In this document: positions 1 through 9,692 of the stretch, piece after piece
How the letters are laid out: the number at the start of each line of letters is the position of its first letter
How positions within the stretch are numbered: position 1 is the stretch's first letter
Origin: Leisingera sp. S132
GTDB lineage: Bacteria; Pseudomonadota; Alphaproteobacteria; Rhodobacterales; Rhodobacteraceae
Length of the DNA: 64,000 nt
Assembly: GCF_025144465.1 (NCBI RefSeq)
Contig: NZ_CP083553.1
Span: 392,501-456,500 of the forward strand
Direction: 5' to 3'
Notes under the pieces: generated by a model
What the model was told of the DNA's origin: nothing
Seen by the model: the letters and a program-made list of their open reading frames with translations, nothing else
Databases searched by the model: none
Program-made: the position numbers and the translations under genes

Positions 1-1
1 G

Positions 2-1060
2 TTTCGCGCCGAATTGGTTCGTATGCAGGAGGTCGAACAGCAGAAGGCCCTAAGCAAAGACGCCGAATTGGCATATGTGGTGCAGCAGCTAAGCGAGCGC
101 CTATCACGTATGGCAAATGGCGATCTAACCATACGCATCACCGAGGCTTTCCCGGCGGAATATGAAAATCTGCGCGACGATTTTAACGGCTCGATCGACA
201 ACCTGAACGCCACAGTGCAGCAAGTGATCGAGGCTTCTTCGAGTATCCGTAACGGGGCGGCAGAAATCAGCCAAGCCTCGGATGATCTGTCGCACCGTAC
301 CGAAAGCCAGGCTGCTACCCTGGAGCAGACAGCGGCGGCGATTGATGAGCTTACAGCCAGCGTGAAATCCGCGGCCGAGGGTGCGCGCCGTGTAGAAGAT
401 ACCGTCCGAGAGGCCCGCCAAGAGGCTGAAAGCAGCGGCGAAGTGGTGCGGAACGCAGTCGCCGCAATGGGAGTAATCGCGGAAAGTTCCAGCAAAATCG
501 ACCAGATCATTGAGGTGATCGACGATATTTCCTTCCAGACTAACCTTCTGGCACTCAACGCTGGTGTAGAGGCATCCCGTGCTGGTGAGGCCGGCCGCGG
601 CTTCGCGGTGGTAGCCTCAGAGGTGCGGGCACTGGCGCAGCGTTCCTCGGATGCAGCAATGGAGATCAAGACGCTGATTTCCGACAGCTCCCGCCAAGTA
701 GATCAGGGTGTCGATCTGGTAGGTCGGGCAGGCGAGGCTCTGCAGTCAATTTCCACCCGTGTCAGCCATATCTCGAAGCTGGTCACCGAAATCGCTGAAG
801 GCGCAGAGGAGCAATCTACCGGCCTGCACGAGATCAACACCGGCGTGACCCAGCTCGATCAGGTGACCCAAAAGAATGCCGCGATGGTGGAAGAAGCCAC
901 GGCCGCAGGCTATATGCTGAATGCCAACGCCATCAAATTGGCAAAACTGGTGGGCCGGTTCAAGGTCGATGGCAATGGTGCTGAGCCCGTGGCCCCGGCA
1001 GTGACGGAAGCGGTTGAGACACACTCCTCAGTACATGCTAGTAAGCACTGGGAAATCTAG
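2..1060 (+). CDS. methyl-accepting chemotaxis protein, 3' part
   Basis: This is the cytoplasmic part of a chemoreceptor that relays ligand state to CheA/CheW. The reading frame is open to the window edge, so the sensor and membrane segments lie upstream. The visible 352 residues begin with a HAMP-like segment ([13 protein letters not shown]) followed by long coiled-coil helices. The signalling hairpin tip is clear ([18 protein letters not shown], then [18 protein letters not shown]). Most family members read NAAIEAARAGE at the tip; the G, V and S changes here are mild. The C-terminus (SKHWEI) is not a good match to the NWETF-type CheR/CheB docking pentapeptide. Insertion-sequence debris starts about 250 bases downstream. 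The family call is secure; the ligand is unknown. Confidence 0.93.
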   Translation, partial: FRAELVRMQEVEQQKALSKDAELAYVVQQLSERLSRMANGDLTIRITEAFPAEYENLRDDFNGSIDNLNATVQQVIEASSSIRNGAAEISQASDDLSHRTESQAATLEQTAAAIDELTASVKSAAEGARRVEDTVREARQEAESSGEVVRNAVAAMGVIAESSSKIDQIIEVIDDISFQTNLLALNAGVEASRAGEAGRGFAVVASEVRALAQRSSDAAMEIKTLISDSSRQVDQGVDLVGRAGEALQSISTRVSHISKLVTEIAEGAEEQSTGLHEINTGVTQLDQVTQKNAAMVEEATAAGYMLNANAIKLAKLVGRFKVDGNGAEPVAPAVTEAVETHSSVHASKHWEI

Positions 1061-1312
1061 ATTAACCTGTAGGACACGGGACTTGATCTGACATTTCTGC
1101 TCTTCTGGAGCGCAAGCATGAAGGACCGCTCCTTCCGCTGCTCTGCGGCGCTGAAATCTGAGCGCTTGTAGCATTTCTGATCTTGCGTGTGCATGCAGCG
1201 CGAAATTCGAATTCACAGGTTGGGCTCTTCGTTAGCTTTCGCCGCGCCAGGCGTGAATGGCCGATCCCCGAGCACAAGTCCTGCTCCCGCAAAAGGGATC
1301 GTTACCTTCTGA
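1061..1312. other. intergenic region between chemoreceptor and IS element
   Basis: I see no supported gene or clear regulatory signal here. The short open frames on the minus strand lack ribosome sites and recognisable sequence. Confidence 0.5.
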
Positions 1313-1336
1313 GGGGCGTTGTTGCACAAATCGGGT
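1313..1336. repeat. left terminal inverted repeat of the IS5-family element
   Basis: These 24 bases are the exact reverse complement of 2384-2407. They mark the left end of the element. Confidence 0.88.
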
Positions 1337-1377
1337 GAGGGATTCACTGCGTGAATCCAGCATGATAGCTGGTAGGC

Positions 1378-2351
1378 ATGAGCAGTTGGGCCCCTACTAA
1401 ATACAAGACCACGAACTGGTCGGCTTACAATGACGCGTTGAAGCGGCGCGGCTCGCTGACAATCTGGTTTGATCCAGAAATGATCTGGACGCCGCCGCCG
1501 ACCGGCACGCGTGGCAGACAACCGATCTTCAGCGATGCGGCGATCCAGACCTGTCTGACTTTGAAGGTGCTCTTTGGCCTGCCCTTGCGACAAACGACTG
1601 GGTTCGTGCAAAGCCTGCTGAAGCTTGTCGGCCTGGACTGGGTGGTGCCGGACTTCAGCACCCTGTGCCGCCGCCAACGAACTCTGAACGTGAGCATCCC
1701 CTATCGAGGCAGCAAGGGCCCGCAGAATCTGCTGATCCCCTCTCGTGACATCACTGCGTGATGCACTGCCGGGCAGCGGACAGCACCGGTATCAAGGCCG
1801 AGGGTGAAGGCGAGTGGAACGCCCGCAAGCACGGTGGCCCCAAGCGGCGCATCTGGCGCAAGATACACATCGGCATCGATGAGGAAACACTGGAAGTTCG
1901 GGCCGTCGAAGTCACCGGAAGCAACATCGGTGATGCGCCCATTCTGCCTGATCTCCTTGACCAAATCCCGGCAGACGAAGAGATCGGTTCCGTGACCGCC
2001 GACGGGGCCTGCGACACGCGCAAATGCCACGAGGCGATTGCCACCCGTGGTGCCGCCGCTGTCATCCCGCCCCGCAAGAACGCCAAGCCCTGGAAGCCAA
2101 CGAGCCCGGGCGCAGTGTCACGAAACGAAGCCCTGCGCGCCTCGAAGTATCTCGGCCGCGCCATCTGGCGACGGTGGAGCGGATATCACCGCAAGAGCCG
2201 GGTTGAGTCAAAAATGAACTGCATCAAGCTGCTCGGCCAATCCCTGATGGCAAAAGACTTCGAACGCCAAGTCGCCGAGCTGCAGGTTCGTATCGCCGTA
2301 CTGAACGGCTACACGGCGCTTGGGATACCTGTCACAGTTTCCGTAGGATAA
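1378..2351 (+). pseudogene. IS5-family transposase, frameshifted by a 41-bp insertion
   Basis: The N-terminal part (1378 to about 1737, ending GSKGPQNLLI) and the C-terminal part (from about 1779, DSTGIKAEGEGEWNARKHGG) are consecutive in intact family members but lie in different frames here. The 41 bases at 1738-1778 separate them and bring stop codons. The first catalytic Asp (DSTGIK), the second (TADGACDT) and the final Glu (YHRKSRVESKM) of the DDE triad are all still encoded. No full-length product can be made without frameshifting and stop readthrough. The expected contiguity of LLI and DST comes from my memory of the family, not from an alignment run here. Confidence 0.85.
1738..1778. 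other. 41-bp insertion inside the IS5 transposase gene
   Basis: This stretch interrupts the transposase frame exactly before the catalytic DST motif. It contains the 11-mer TCACTGCGTGA (1751-1761), which also occurs near the left end of the element (1344-1354). No flanking duplication is obvious. Confidence 0.65.
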
Positions 2352-2383
2352 GTCCGCCCGGGGAAAGGGGAACTGCGGTCAGA

Positions 2384-2407
2384 ACCCGATTTGTGCAACA
2401 ACGCCCC
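2384..2407. repeat. right terminal inverted repeat of the IS5-family element
   Basis: These 24 bases are a perfect inverted copy of 1313-1336 and mark the right end of the element. Confidence 0.88.
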
Positions 2408-2522
2408 GTCTGGGTCGTCTTGCCATCGTTGCTCCTTCGTCCCGGCACGCTGCCGGATCAGGAGCGGAAAATCCACCTAGCTCAACTGTTCAGATTTCTC
2501 GAGCCACCTCTGTGGGGGAGCC

Positions 2523-2726
2523 TCACTTCAGCTTGCTGTTCTCGTCTTCGAGCTGTTTCAGCCGCCGGATCTCCGACACACCCATCCCCGCATAGACCTT
2601 CTTCCCGCGATAGAACGTCGCTTCCGCGACCCTCATCTTGCGGCAAATCTCTCCAACCGCCGTCCCGGCTTCCGCTTGCCTCAAAGCAAAGGCAATCTGT
2701 TCGTCGCTCAATCGTTTCTTCGGCAT
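2523..2726 (-). pseudogene. IS3-family transposase OrfA remnant
   Basis: The 67-residue product starts MPKKRLSDEQIAFALRQAEA and continues with a helix-turn-helix typical of IS3-family OrfA (about 88 to 100 residues), ending prematurely at DENSKLK. The usual FYRWKK motif reads FYRGKK, so the conserved Trp is lost. No orfB with the DDE catalytic domain follows, and no matching terminal repeats were found. It is a dead fragment beside the IS5-family copy, marking a spot that has taken repeated insertions. Confidence 0.75.
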
Positions 2727-2914
2727 CGGTACACTCCCTCTCTTGCCAGAAATGTTCCCAATAATTCGCATTCACTCCGGACCAGTTTCAGGGGGCAGGA
2801 CCAGGTTCAGAACCAGCTGAATGGAAAAGTTTAACCAGTGCTTGCTTTTGTCCCTGCCGAGCCGGGTCCGGACCTGTGGCGGCTAATCTTATTGCGCAAT
2901 ATTCTTTCAGCCCT

Positions 2915-3784
2915 TCATTGCGCCTGAATGCCTTTGGCAAAGTCCATGAAGGCGCGGATCACGCGGACGTCACGGCGCTGGGTGAGGTAGATGATGCTTT
3001 CGCTCATCGTGAGTTCGGCATCGCGCAGGCTGTATTTGACCAGACGGTCGTCATGGCCGAATTCCGCCTCGGAGACAAAACCGATACCCGCGCCGGAGGC
3101 CACAAGCTCACGCACGGCCTCGCGCCCTTCGGCGACAATTGCGGGCTTCAGCCGGATGCCCTGTTCACGCGCGGCGGTCTCGACTTTCTCTCGGGTCTTT
3201 GAGCCCTCCTCGCGGAACACCAGCGGAAGCTGTGCCAGCTCCTGGAACGACAGGTCCGCTTGCGAGGCCATCAGCAGGCCTCGCGCGGCAAAGGCAACGA
3301 TGCCGGTGGCGCCGAGGTTCAGAACACTCATGTCCTTGCCCGGGGACAGGCTGCCGGCCACCCCGATTTCGGCATTGTAGTCACGCAGTTCATCGATGAT
3401 TTCGCCCGTGTTCCCGGCGCGCAGCGAAATAACCACATTCGGGTAACGCTTCTGGAAGGGCCCCAGGAAGCCGGTCATGTGCTGGGCAGAGTCCGCAATG
3501 ATGCGCAACTCCCCCTCAACTGCGGCACGGGTTGCCGACAGGTAGTCGCCGATCCGGCTTTCCACCTCGAAGTACTGCTTGGTCATGTGAAGCAGGTCCT
3601 CCCCCGCGGCTGTCAGGAACACCCGTTTCTTCTCGCGCCGGAACAGCAGCACGTCGTGGTCCTGCTCCAGCTTGCGCACCTGTTCCGAAACCGCCGGCTG
3701 GGTCAGGTGCAGTGCCTCTGCGGCGCGGGAAAAGCCGCCCAGAAGGGCCACGTGGTGAAAGGCCTTGAGTTGTGAGTGACGCAT
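2915..3784 (-). CDS. LysR-family regulator, divergent from phnW
   Basis: A 289-residue LysR-type regulator. The N-terminal winged helix-turn-helix is at about residues 3-62 (FSRAAEALHLTQPAVSEQVR) and a periplasmic-binding-protein-like effector domain follows from about residue 90. It is transcribed away from phnW across a 117-bp gap that holds the perfect inverted repeat ATAGGTaagACCTAT, a T-N11-A LysR box. The arrangement suggests it activates phnWAY in response to a phosphonate such as 2-aminoethylphosphonate or a pathway intermediate. The effector is inference; the family is clear. Confidence 0.9.
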   Translation of the reverse strand: MRHSQLKAFHHVALLGGFSRAAEALHLTQPAVSEQVRKLEQDHDVLLFRREKKRVFLTAAGEDLLHMTKQYFEVESRIGDYLSATRAAVEGELRIIADSAQHMTGFLGPFQKRYPNVVISLRAGNTGEIIDELRDYNAEIGVAGSLSPGKDMSVLNLGATGIVAFAARGLLMASQADLSFQELAQLPLVFREEGSKTREKVETAAREQGIRLKPAIVAEGREAVRELVASGAGIGFVSEAEFGHDDRLVKYSLRDAELTMSESIIYLTQRRDVRVIRAFMDFAKGIQAQ

Positions 3785-3806
3785 AAGGGGTTTCCCGTGA
3801 ACTTAT

Positions 3807-3821
3807 ATAGGTAAGACCTAT
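3807..3821. promoter_or_regulatory. LysR-type operator between the regulator and phnW
   Basis: The sequence ATAGGTAAGACCTAT has 6-bp perfect arms around a 3-bp centre and fits the T-N11-A rule for LysR-type boxes. It lies 23 bases upstream of the regulator start and 81 bases upstream of phnW. Confidence 0.55.
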
Positions 3822-3901
3822 CATTGAATTGTTTTTTGCAATTTTACATATGAATTGTGCTGGCGCAATCATGCTCTCGAACCATGCTTTGGAGACAGGC
3901 A

Positions 3902-5089
3902 ATGACCGCTTCCGCACCGCAGATAGACCCGCCGTTTCTGGGTGAACCGTACCTTCTGACCCCTGGGCCGCTGACCACATCCTATGAGGTGAAACAAGCC
4001 ATGCTGCGCGACTGGGGCAGCTGGGACGACGACTTCCGCGCCATGACCCGCGACATGCGCAGCCGCCTGCTGGCATTGCTGGGTGAGGGTGCCGGCGCTT
4101 TTGACTGCGTGCCGATGCAGGGCTCCGGCAGCTTTGCGGTTGAGGCGATGCTGGCGTCTTTTGTGCCGCGGGATGGCAAGGCGCTGGTGCTGGCCAATGG
4201 CGCCTACGGGCTGCGCTCGGCGCAGACGCTGCAATACCTGGGCCGCGACTATCAGTTGCTGGACAAGGGAGACTACCTTCCGCCGCGCGGGGAGGAGGTG
4301 GCGCAGATCCTGGCGGATGATCCGTCGATCACCCATGTGGTGGCCATTCACTGTGAGACGTCTTCGGGTATCCTGAACCCGGTGGAGGAGATTTCCGAAG
4401 CAGTTTACGCCGCGGGCCGCAAACTGCTGGTCGACTCGATGTCGGCCTTTGGCGCGATTGAACTGCAGCCGTCGCAGATCCGCTATGAGGCGATGGTGTC
4501 TTCTGCCAACAAATGCATCGAAGGGGTGCCGGGCTTCGGCTTTGTCATCGCCCGCAGAGAGGAGCTTGAGGCGGCCAAGGGCAACAGCCATTCGCTTTCC
4601 CTGGATGTGCATGCGCAATGGGCGCATATGGAAAAGACCGGCCAATGGCGGTTCACCCCGCCGACCCATGTGGTTGCGGCCTTCCTGGAAGCGCTCAAGG
4701 CGCATGAGGCTGAAGGCGGCGTCGCGGGGCGCGGCGGCCGCTACACCCGCAACCGCGATGTGATGGTTGCTGGCATGCGCGAGCTGGGGTTCGAGACCCT
4801 GCTGCAGAACCGCTGGCTGTCGCCCATCATTGTCACATTCTTTTGCCCTGCGGACAGGAACTTTGTCTTCGACCGCTTCTACGATCTGATGAAGGAGAAG
4901 GGCTTTATCATCTACCCGGGCAAGCTGACCGTTGTGGACAGTTTCCGCGTCGGCTGCATCGGGCAGATGGATGAACATGTGATGCGGCAGGTCGTGACTG
5001 CCGCCAAGGAAACGCTTGCCGAAATGGGCGTCGCCAGCGCGGCCCCGCCCGCCGCGGCGCTGGAAGAACGCGCCAAACTGGCCGCCTGA
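3902..5089 (+). CDS. phnW: 2-aminoethylphosphonate:pyruvate transaminase
   Basis: PhnW transfers the amino group of 2-aminoethylphosphonate to pyruvate, giving phosphonoacetaldehyde and alanine in the cytoplasm. The 395-residue product has the fold-type I start (EPYLLTPGPLTTSYEVKQAM), the QGSGSFAVEAM loop and the PLP lysine K204 in SANKCIEGVPGFGF. The ATG at 3902 was chosen because GGAGA lies 6 bases upstream; the frame is open 15 codons further. It is the first gene of phnW-phnA-phnY (20-bp gap to phnA). The presence of phnA and phnY rather than phnX indicates the hydrolytic route through phosphonoacetate. Confidence 0.95.
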   Translation: MTASAPQIDPPFLGEPYLLTPGPLTTSYEVKQAMLRDWGSWDDDFRAMTRDMRSRLLALLGEGAGAFDCVPMQGSGSFAVEAMLASFVPRDGKALVLANGAYGLRSAQTLQYLGRDYQLLDKGDYLPPRGEEVAQILADDPSITHVVAIHCETSSGILNPVEEISEAVYAAGRKLLVDSMSAFGAIELQPSQIRYEAMVSSANKCIEGVPGFGFVIARREELEAAKGNSHSLSLDVHAQWAHMEKTGQWRFTPPTHVVAAFLEALKAHEAEGGVAGRGGRYTRNRDVMVAGMRELGFETLLQNRWLSPIIVTFFCPADRNFVFDRFYDLMKEKGFIIYPGKLTVVDSFRVGCIGQMDEHVMRQVVTAAKETLAEMGVASAAPPAAALEERAKLAA

Positions 5090-5109
5090 GAGATAGAGGA
5101 CTTTAAGAT

Positions 5110-6354
5110 ATGACCATTCAATCCCCCGTCGTTGCAAACGGCCGCGCCTATGACGTGCCCAAGACCTGCGCAATTGCCATTTGCCTGGACGGCTGCGAGC
5201 CGGAATATCTGGACAAAGCAATTGCCGACGGTCTGATGCCCACGCTCAAGCGGATGCGCGCGGAAGGCACTGACCGGCTGGCGCATTCAGTGGTGCCGTC
5301 ATTCACCAACCCCAACAACCTGTCGATTGCGACGGGCCGCCCGCCGGTCGTGCACGGGATCTGCGGCAACTACCTGATCGACCCGGACACCGGCGAAGAG
5401 GTTATGATGAACGACGTGCGCTTTCTGCGTGCACCGACGGTATTCAAGGCGTTTTATGATGCGGGCGCGCGGGTGGCGGTGGTCACCGCCAAGGACAAGC
5501 TGCGGGCGCTGCTGGGTGCAGGCCTGGTGTTTGATGAGGATCGCGCCAAGTGCTTCTCTGCAGAAAAGTCCGATACCTCCACCGCCGCCGAGCACGGGCA
5601 GGAGAAAGCCAGCGAATGGCTGGGCATGGCGCAGCCGGAGGTTTACTCGGCAGAGCTGAGTGAGTTTGTTTTTGCCGCCGGGGTGAAGCTGCTGAAGGAA
5701 TGGGCGCCGGATGTGATGTATCTGACCACCACCGACTATGTGCAGCACAAGTACAGCCCCGATCAGGCGGAGGCCAAGGCCTTCTACGAGATGTTCGACA
5801 AGTACCTGACAGAGCTGGACGCGCTGGGCGCCGCCATCGTGGTGACCGCCGACCACGGCATGAAGCCCAAGCACCACGCCGATGGCTCCCCCAGCGTGAT
5901 CTACGTGCAGGACCTGATGGATGACTGGCTGGGCGAGGGCCAGGCGCGGGTGATCCTGCCGATCACCGACCCCTATGTGGTGCACCACGGCGCGCTTGGC
6001 TCCTTTGCCACCTGTTATCTGCCTGAAGGCGCGGACCGGGCGGAGATCATGCAGCGGCTGGCAGGCTATGACGCGATCACCGATGTTCTGACCCGCGAGG
6101 AGGCGGTGGCCCGGTTCGAGCTGCCTGCTGACCGGATCGGCGATATCATCCTGGTCTCGGGCGAAAACATCTGCATCGGCACGTCTGAGCACCGTCATGA
6201 TCTGGCGGCGCTTAATGAGCCGCTGCGCAGCCATGGCGGGCTGACCGAACAGGAGGTACCCTTCATCTGCAACCGCGTCCTGCCGCTGCCGGAGCGCCCG
6301 GTGCTGCGCAACTTTGATGCGTTTTTCTATGCCGCGCAGGCGGCGGCGCTGTGA
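5110..6354 (+). CDS. phnA: phosphonoacetate hydrolase
   Basis: PhnA cleaves the C-P bond of phosphonoacetate, yielding acetate and phosphate. The 414-residue protein belongs to the alkaline phosphatase superfamily. It shows the metal-binding Asp in [10 protein letters not shown] (D27), the nucleophile Thr region [12 protein letters not shown] (T66 by family analogy) and the later metal sites [10 protein letters not shown] and [11 protein letters not shown]. The length is normal for PhnA. It sits between phnW and phnY. This is the phosphonoacetate hydrolase usually called PhnA, not the small PhnA zinc-ribbon protein of the same name. Confidence 0.93.
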   Translation: MTIQSPVVANGRAYDVPKTCAIAICLDGCEPEYLDKAIADGLMPTLKRMRAEGTDRLAHSVVPSFTNPNNLSIATGRPPVVHGICGNYLIDPDTGEEVMMNDVRFLRAPTVFKAFYDAGARVAVVTAKDKLRALLGAGLVFDEDRAKCFSAEKSDTSTAAEHGQEKASEWLGMAQPEVYSAELSEFVFAAGVKLLKEWAPDVMYLTTTDYVQHKYSPDQAEAKAFYEMFDKYLTELDALGAAIVVTADHGMKPKHHADGSPSVIYVQDLMDDWLGEGQARVILPITDPYVVHHGALGSFATCYLPEGADRAEIMQRLAGYDAITDVLTREEAVARFELPADRIGDIILVSGENICIGTSEHRHDLAALNEPLRSHGGLTEQEVPFICNRVLPLPERPVLRNFDAFFYAAQAAAL

Positions 6355-6371
6355 ACATGAAGGATCAGGCC

Positions 6372-7820
6372 ATGAGCAATATCGAAATCCGCAACGAGGG
6401 CATGCGCATCGGCGGCGAGGTGGTCTTTACCGAGGAAACCGTGCCGGTTCTCTACCCCTACACCAACGAGGTCGTGGGCCATGTACCGGCTGGCCAGGCT
6501 GAACACGCCCGCAAGGCGTTTGAGATTGCCGCGAACTACACGCCCAAGCTGACCCGTTATGAACGCAGCCAGATCCTGCAGCGGGCAGGGGAGCTGATCG
6601 GGGAAAAGCGCGAGTGGCTGGCCAAATGGCTGACGCTGGAGCTGGGCATCTGCCACCAGCACGCGATCTATGAAACCAAGCGCGCCCAGGACGTCTATCA
6701 GTTTGCCGCCGCCGAGGCGCTGAAGGACGATGGCGAGATCTTCTCTTGCGACCTGACGCACAACGGCAAGGCGCGCAAGATCTTTACCAAGCGAGAGCCG
6801 GTGAAGGCGATCTCGGCGATCACCCCGTTTAACCACCCGCTGAACATGGTCAGCCACAAGATCGCACCTGCGATTGCCACCAACAACTGCATGGTCTGCA
6901 AGCCGACGGAACTGACGCCGCTGACCTGCATTGCGCTGGCCGATATCCTGTACGAAGCGGGGCTGCCGCCGGAGATGTTCCAGGTGGTCACCGGCTGGCC
7001 TAAGGACATTGGCGATGAGATGATCACCAATGAAAACATCGACATCATCACCTTCACCGGCGGTGTGCCGGTGGGCAAGATGATTGCCGAGAAAGGCGTC
7101 TACAAGCGGCAGGCGCTGGAGCTGGGCGGCAACGACCCGCTGATCGTGCTGAATGATCTGTCTGACGCCGATCTGGAAAAGGCGGCCACCATTGCCGTGG
7201 CCGGCGCCACCGGCAACTCCGGCCAGCGCTGCACCGCGATCAAACGCATCCTGGTGCAGGAAAGCGTCGCTGACCGCTTTGTGCCGCTGGTTCTGGCGAA
7301 GGCGCAGAAGATCAGGTTCGGCGATCCGCAGGACCCGGAAACCGAGCTGGGCTGTGTCATCCACGACAAGGCTGCGGAGCTGTTCGAAAACCGGGTGCTG
7401 CAGGCCGCGGAGGAAGGCGCCGAGATCCTCTACCATCCGCCCCGCCAGGGCGCGCTGCTGCCGCCGATCGTGGTCGACAAAGTGCCGCACAACAGCGAAC
7501 TGGTGATGGAAGAGACCTTTGGCCCGGTGATCCCGATTGTCCGTGTGCCGGATGACGACGCCGAAGTGATGCGGATCTCCAACTCCACCGAGTTCGGGCT
7601 GTCCTCCGGCGTCTGCACCAACGATCTGAACCGGGCGATTGCCTATATCAACGGGCTGGACGTGGGCACCTGCAATATTTGGGAGCAGCCCGGCTACCGC
7701 ATCGAGATGTCCCCCTTCGGCGGGATCAAGGACAGCGGCAACGGGGTCAAGGAAGGTGTGATCGAGGCGATGAAATTCTTCACCAACGTGAAGACCTATT
7801 CACTCCCCTGGCCGGAATAA
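6372..7820 (+). CDS. phnY: phosphonoacetaldehyde dehydrogenase (NAD-dependent)
   Basis: PhnY oxidises phosphonoacetaldehyde to phosphonoacetate, linking PhnW to PhnA. The 482-residue aldehyde dehydrogenase has the Asn of the active site in [14 protein letters not shown], the LELGGNDP glutamate motif and the catalytic Cys C287 in [11 protein letters not shown]. The chosen ATG at 6372 has AAGGA 7 bases upstream. GTG at 6351 and ATG at 6357 are alternatives that would overlap or abut the phnA stop. A strong terminator hairpin follows directly. Confidence 0.93.
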   Translation: MSNIEIRNEGMRIGGEVVFTEETVPVLYPYTNEVVGHVPAGQAEHARKAFEIAANYTPKLTRYERSQILQRAGELIGEKREWLAKWLTLELGICHQHAIYETKRAQDVYQFAAAEALKDDGEIFSCDLTHNGKARKIFTKREPVKAISAITPFNHPLNMVSHKIAPAIATNNCMVCKPTELTPLTCIALADILYEAGLPPEMFQVVTGWPKDIGDEMITNENIDIITFTGGVPVGKMIAEKGVYKRQALELGGNDPLIVLNDLSDADLEKAATIAVAGATGNSGQRCTAIKRILVQESVADRFVPLVLAKAQKIRFGDPQDPETELGCVIHDKAAELFENRVLQAAEEGAEILYHPPRQGALLPPIVVDKVPHNSELVMEETFGPVIPIVRVPDDDAEVMRISNSTEFGLSSGVCTNDLNRAIAYINGLDVGTCNIWEQPGYRIEMSPFGGIKDSGNGVKEGVIEAMKFFTNVKTYSLPWPE

Positions 7821-7829
7821 GGCCGGCCC

Positions 7830-7862
7830 GCCGGGGCTGGCTCCACCTGGCCCCGGCCTTTT
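7830..7862 (+). terminator. terminator after phnY
   Basis: GCCGGGGC pairs with GCCCCGGC across a 12-base loop, followed by CTTTT. It lies between phnY and the class-III aminotransferase gene, so the latter may be expressed by readthrough or from its own promoter. Confidence 0.7.
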
Positions 7863-7899
7863 CATCTTTCCCTTTTGACCCCCTGCACGGAGGCGGCAC

Positions 7900-9246
7900 A
7901 TGCTCGTCCATACGGAAGGTGAATCCAACACGTCCGAAGCCCGAAAGGCCTGGCTGAAAACATCCATCGGGCCGAATTCCGCGCCGCTGCTGGAACGGGA
8001 CGCAAACGCCTTCCTGCACCAGAGCCTGTCCAGCCCCTGCGTCAGCACCATTGCCAAGGCCGACGGCATCTGGATCGAGGACATGGATGGCCGCCGCTAC
8101 ATGGATTTCCATGGCAACTCGGTGCATCACCTGGGGTATGGCCACCCCAAGCTGGTTGCAGCCATCAAGAAGCAGCTGGATGACCTGCCGTTTGCGCCGC
8201 GCCGCTTCACCAATGAACCTGCGGTGGAACTGGCAGAGAAACTGGCGGCAATCACCCCCGGCGATCTGGGCAAGACCCTGTTCACCACCGGAGGTTCCGA
8301 CGCCAATGAGGTGGCGCTGAAGATCGCCCGCGCCGCCACCGGGCGCTTCAAGACCCTCAGTTTCTGGGATGCGTTCCATGGCGCGGGTTTCGGCGCCGCC
8401 TCGGTCGGGGGGGAGGCCACCTTCCGCAGCCACATCGCCGGACCCTTGCTGCCGGGGACGGAGCATGTGGCACCGTTCAGCCCGTCCAACTGCGCCTATG
8501 GCCACAAGTCGCTGGCGGCCAGTGCAGAGGCCTGCGCGCGGATGATCGACTATGTGCTGGGACGCGACGGCGACTATTGCGCCTTCATCGCAGAGGCGAT
8601 GCGCGCGGTGCCGAACGTGCCGCCGCCGGGGTTCTGGAAATCGGTGCGCGAGATCTGCGACCGTCACGGGGTGCTGCTGATCCTGGACGAAATCCCCACC
8701 GGGCTGGGCAAGACCGGGCAGATGTTTTCTTTCCAGCATGACGGAATCGTGCCGGATATCGTGACACTGGGCAAAGCGCTGGGCGGCGGCATCCTTCCCA
8801 TCGCCGCCTGCGTGGCGCGGCGCGATCTGGATGTCTGCGGCGATTTTGCCATCGGCCATTACACCCACGAGAAGAACCCGGTCACGGCCCGAGCGGCCCT
8901 GACCACGCTGCAGATCCTCGAGGAGGAGGGGCTTGTGGAGCGCGCCGCCGAACTGGGCCGCCACGCACTGGAGCGTCTGCGCGACGCACTGGGCCAGGTG
9001 TCCGTTGTCGGTGATATCCGCGGCCGCGGGCTGATGTTCGGGGTGGAGATCGTCGAGGACCGGCAGACCATGGCGCCCGGCATCGCCAAAGCAGAACAGA
9101 TCTACTACGCCTGCCTTGAAGGCGGCCTCAGCTACAAGATCAGCCAGGGCAGCGTGCTGACCCTGTCGCCGCCGCTGACCATCTCCCGCGCGGATCTGGA
9201 CCGGGCGCTGGATATCGTGATTGCCGCGGTGAAGGCGGCAGACTGA
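7900..9246 (+). CDS. pbfA: class-III PLP enzyme, probable (R)-1-hydroxy-2-aminoethylphosphonate ammonia-lyase
   Basis: The 448-residue protein is a class-III aminotransferase-fold enzyme with the PLP lysine K292 in TLGKALGGG and the Asp in LILDEIPTGLGKTGQ. PbfA enzymes have this fold but act as lyases, turning (R)-1-hydroxy-2-aminoethylphosphonate into phosphonoacetaldehyde and ammonia; they occur next to phnW, phnY or phnX. The position just downstream of phnWAY fits that role, since its product would enter at PhnY. GGAGG six bases before the ATG supports the start. The alternative is an ordinary omega-transaminase for another amine. Fold is certain; the lyase assignment rests mostly on context. 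Confidence 0.72.
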   Translation: MLVHTEGESNTSEARKAWLKTSIGPNSAPLLERDANAFLHQSLSSPCVSTIAKADGIWIEDMDGRRYMDFHGNSVHHLGYGHPKLVAAIKKQLDDLPFAPRRFTNEPAVELAEKLAAITPGDLGKTLFTTGGSDANEVALKIARAATGRFKTLSFWDAFHGAGFGAASVGGEATFRSHIAGPLLPGTEHVAPFSPSNCAYGHKSLAASAEACARMIDYVLGRDGDYCAFIAEAMRAVPNVPPPGFWKSVREICDRHGVLLILDEIPTGLGKTGQMFSFQHDGIVPDIVTLGKALGGGILPIAACVARRDLDVCGDFAIGHYTHEKNPVTARAALTTLQILEEEGLVERAAELGRHALERLRDALGQVSVVGDIRGRGLMFGVEIVEDRQTMAPGIAKAEQIYYACLEGGLSYKISQGSVLTLSPPLTISRADLDRALDIVIAAVKAAD

Positions 9247-9271
9247 CGCCCCATTGTGCGGACCAGTAAGA

Positions 9272-9298
9272 AGCCCCGGCCACTGCCGGGGCTATTTT
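9272..9298 (+). terminator. terminator after the class-III PLP enzyme gene
   Basis: AGCCCCGGC pairs with GCCGGGGCT across the loop CACT and is followed by ATTTT. It closes the phosphonate module before the pilus cluster. Confidence 0.8.
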
Positions 9299-9488
9299 GC
9301 TCAGCCTGGCAACTTGCTCCGGCTGCAGCGGTTGCGGGAATTAATACATCCCTGACGTGTGTTTCTGGCCTTCCGGGCTGATGCGCCGCTCTTCCAGCCT
9401 CCGGTAGAGTCAATGCAGGCCGGTGCCACTTGGTGCCGCAGCCACATGAACCGCCGGCCTGCCGGCGTCTATCTGATGGGAGACTGAA

Positions 9489-9692
9489 ATGACTGCATAT
9501 CTGAAAACGATGCTGTCCAAACTGCGCGGCGATGAGCGCGGGGTGACACTGGTGGAGTACGGCATTGCCATCGCGCTGGCAGTGGCTCTGGGCACTGCTG
9601 CCTTGGACAACCTGGCGGGTGACGTCGGGGACTCGATGGATGCGGCAGGGGCCTGCATGCCGAACTCGGACGGATCCGCGTCGACTTGCTAA
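9489..9692 (+). CDS. flp: Flp/Fap-type major pilin
   Basis: A 67-residue type IVb prepilin, the major subunit of Tad pili used for surface attachment. The prepilin cleavage site is ERG|VTLVEYG with the cut after G18, giving E23 at mature position +5 and the adjacent Tyr of the Flp motif. A hydrophobic stretch to about residue 45 and a short polar tail ending in Cys follow. It is the first gene of a long pilus cluster and is separated from cpaB by 205 bp, as is common for highly expressed pilin genes. Confidence 0.92.
   Translation: MTAYLKTMLSKLRGDERGVTLVEYGIAIALAVALGTAALDNLAGDVGDSMDAAGACMPNSDGSASTC

Larger units (their letters stand above)
1313..2407 (+). mobile_element. IS5-family insertion sequence, inactivated
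   Basis: The element is bounded by perfect 24-bp inverted repeats (outer bases ggggcgttgttgcacaaatc at the left, the complement at the right) and carries one DDE transposase gene. Its length is 1095 bp, or 1054 bp without a 41-bp internal insertion. I could not find a convincing target-site duplication: the flanks read ..ctga and gtct... The transposase is frameshifted, so the copy is probably immobile unless complemented in trans. Confidence 0.85.
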
